This document shows, piece by piece, positions 13,550-13,613 of a DNA stretch of 13,613 nucleotides. Every line of letters starts with the position of its first letter. Within the stretch, counting starts at the first letter, position 1. The DNA is from Flavobacteriaceae bacterium. Its GTDB lineage: Bacteria > Bacteroidota > Bacteroidia > Flavobacteriales > Flavobacteriaceae. Below the pieces are notes generated by a model. The model saw only the letters and a list, made by a program, of their open reading frames with translations, was not told where the DNA came from and searched no databases. The stretch covers positions 1 to 13,613 of the forward strand of contig JABAYZ010000133.1 in assembly GCA_018608735.1 (NCBI GenBank), written 5' to 3'. The translations under genes and the position numbers were made by a program.

Positions 13550-13613
13550 TCACATCAAATGCTGCAAATTCACTTCATTGGTTGATTTACTTTGAGACAG
13601 TGCTACATAACTT
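13550..13613 (-). CDS. Possible 3' end of a gene running in from the right edge
   Basis: On the minus strand a frame is open from the window edge to a TGA at 13550-13552, encoding about 20 residues that end in NLQHLM. A frame this short can be open by chance, and no family can be named. If real, it would converge on the MORN-TonB gene with only a 4-base gap, matching the tight convergent arrangement at two other places in this window. Confidence 0.2.
   Translation of the reverse strand, partial: SYVALSQSKSTNEVNLQHLM

Noticed and set aside
1..13613. Search for mobile elements, CRISPR arrays, tRNA or rRNA genes and defence systems
   Set aside because: No terminal inverted repeats with a transposase, no regularly spaced repeats, no RNA-gene sequences and no recognisable defence proteins were seen.

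Overview
The window is AT-rich, tightly packed chromosomal DNA that looks like a member of the Bacteroidota, most likely the Flavobacteriaceae. The reasons are the Bacteroidota -7 promoter motif (TAnnTTTG) before several genes, the general lack of Shine-Dalgarno sequences, and several families typical of that group: an ACT-less SerA, DUF937, DUF6787, DUF4870, TIGR02757, a small protein between pyrB and rnz, and a TonB-type C-terminal domain with the PGC motif. There are no rRNA or tRNA genes, no insertion sequences, no CRISPR array and no sign of a prophage.

Layout from left to right. (1) 1-2221, plus strand: serA with a clear terminator, a DUF937 protein, and a DUF6787-type membrane protein that is internally duplicated. 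(2) 2218-3056, minus strand: msrA followed by a small membrane protein. (3) 3150-4590, plus strand: a LolD-type ABC ATPase coupled to a TIGR02757 (DUF2400) gene with a GTG start. (4) 4587-7302, minus strand: a compact pyrR - pyrB - STAS-like small gene - rnz operon, with a promoter motif just upstream of pyrR. (5) 7401-11489, minus strand: a 968-residue FAD/4Fe-4S D-2-hydroxyacid dehydrogenase with a TTG start, overlapped by a TauE/SafE-type permease (ATGA), then a DUF4870 membrane protein. (6) 11659-13545, plus strand: two exported proteins. The first is unassigned. The second has about nine MORN-type repeats followed by a TonB C-terminal domain. An AT-rich hairpin region that can fold in two alternative ways separates them.

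Functionally this is mostly housekeeping: serine synthesis, methionine repair, lipoprotein sorting, pyrimidine synthesis, tRNA 3' processing and 2-hydroxyacid oxidation. No clearly new multi-gene system stands out. The parts most worth a second look are the MORN-TonB fusion, the alternative hairpins before it, the unassigned STAS-like protein inside the pyr-rnz operon, the dehydrogenase-permease pair, and the duplicated DUF6787-type protein. Motif positions were read directly from the sequence. Family assignments come from recall of protein families, without database searches.
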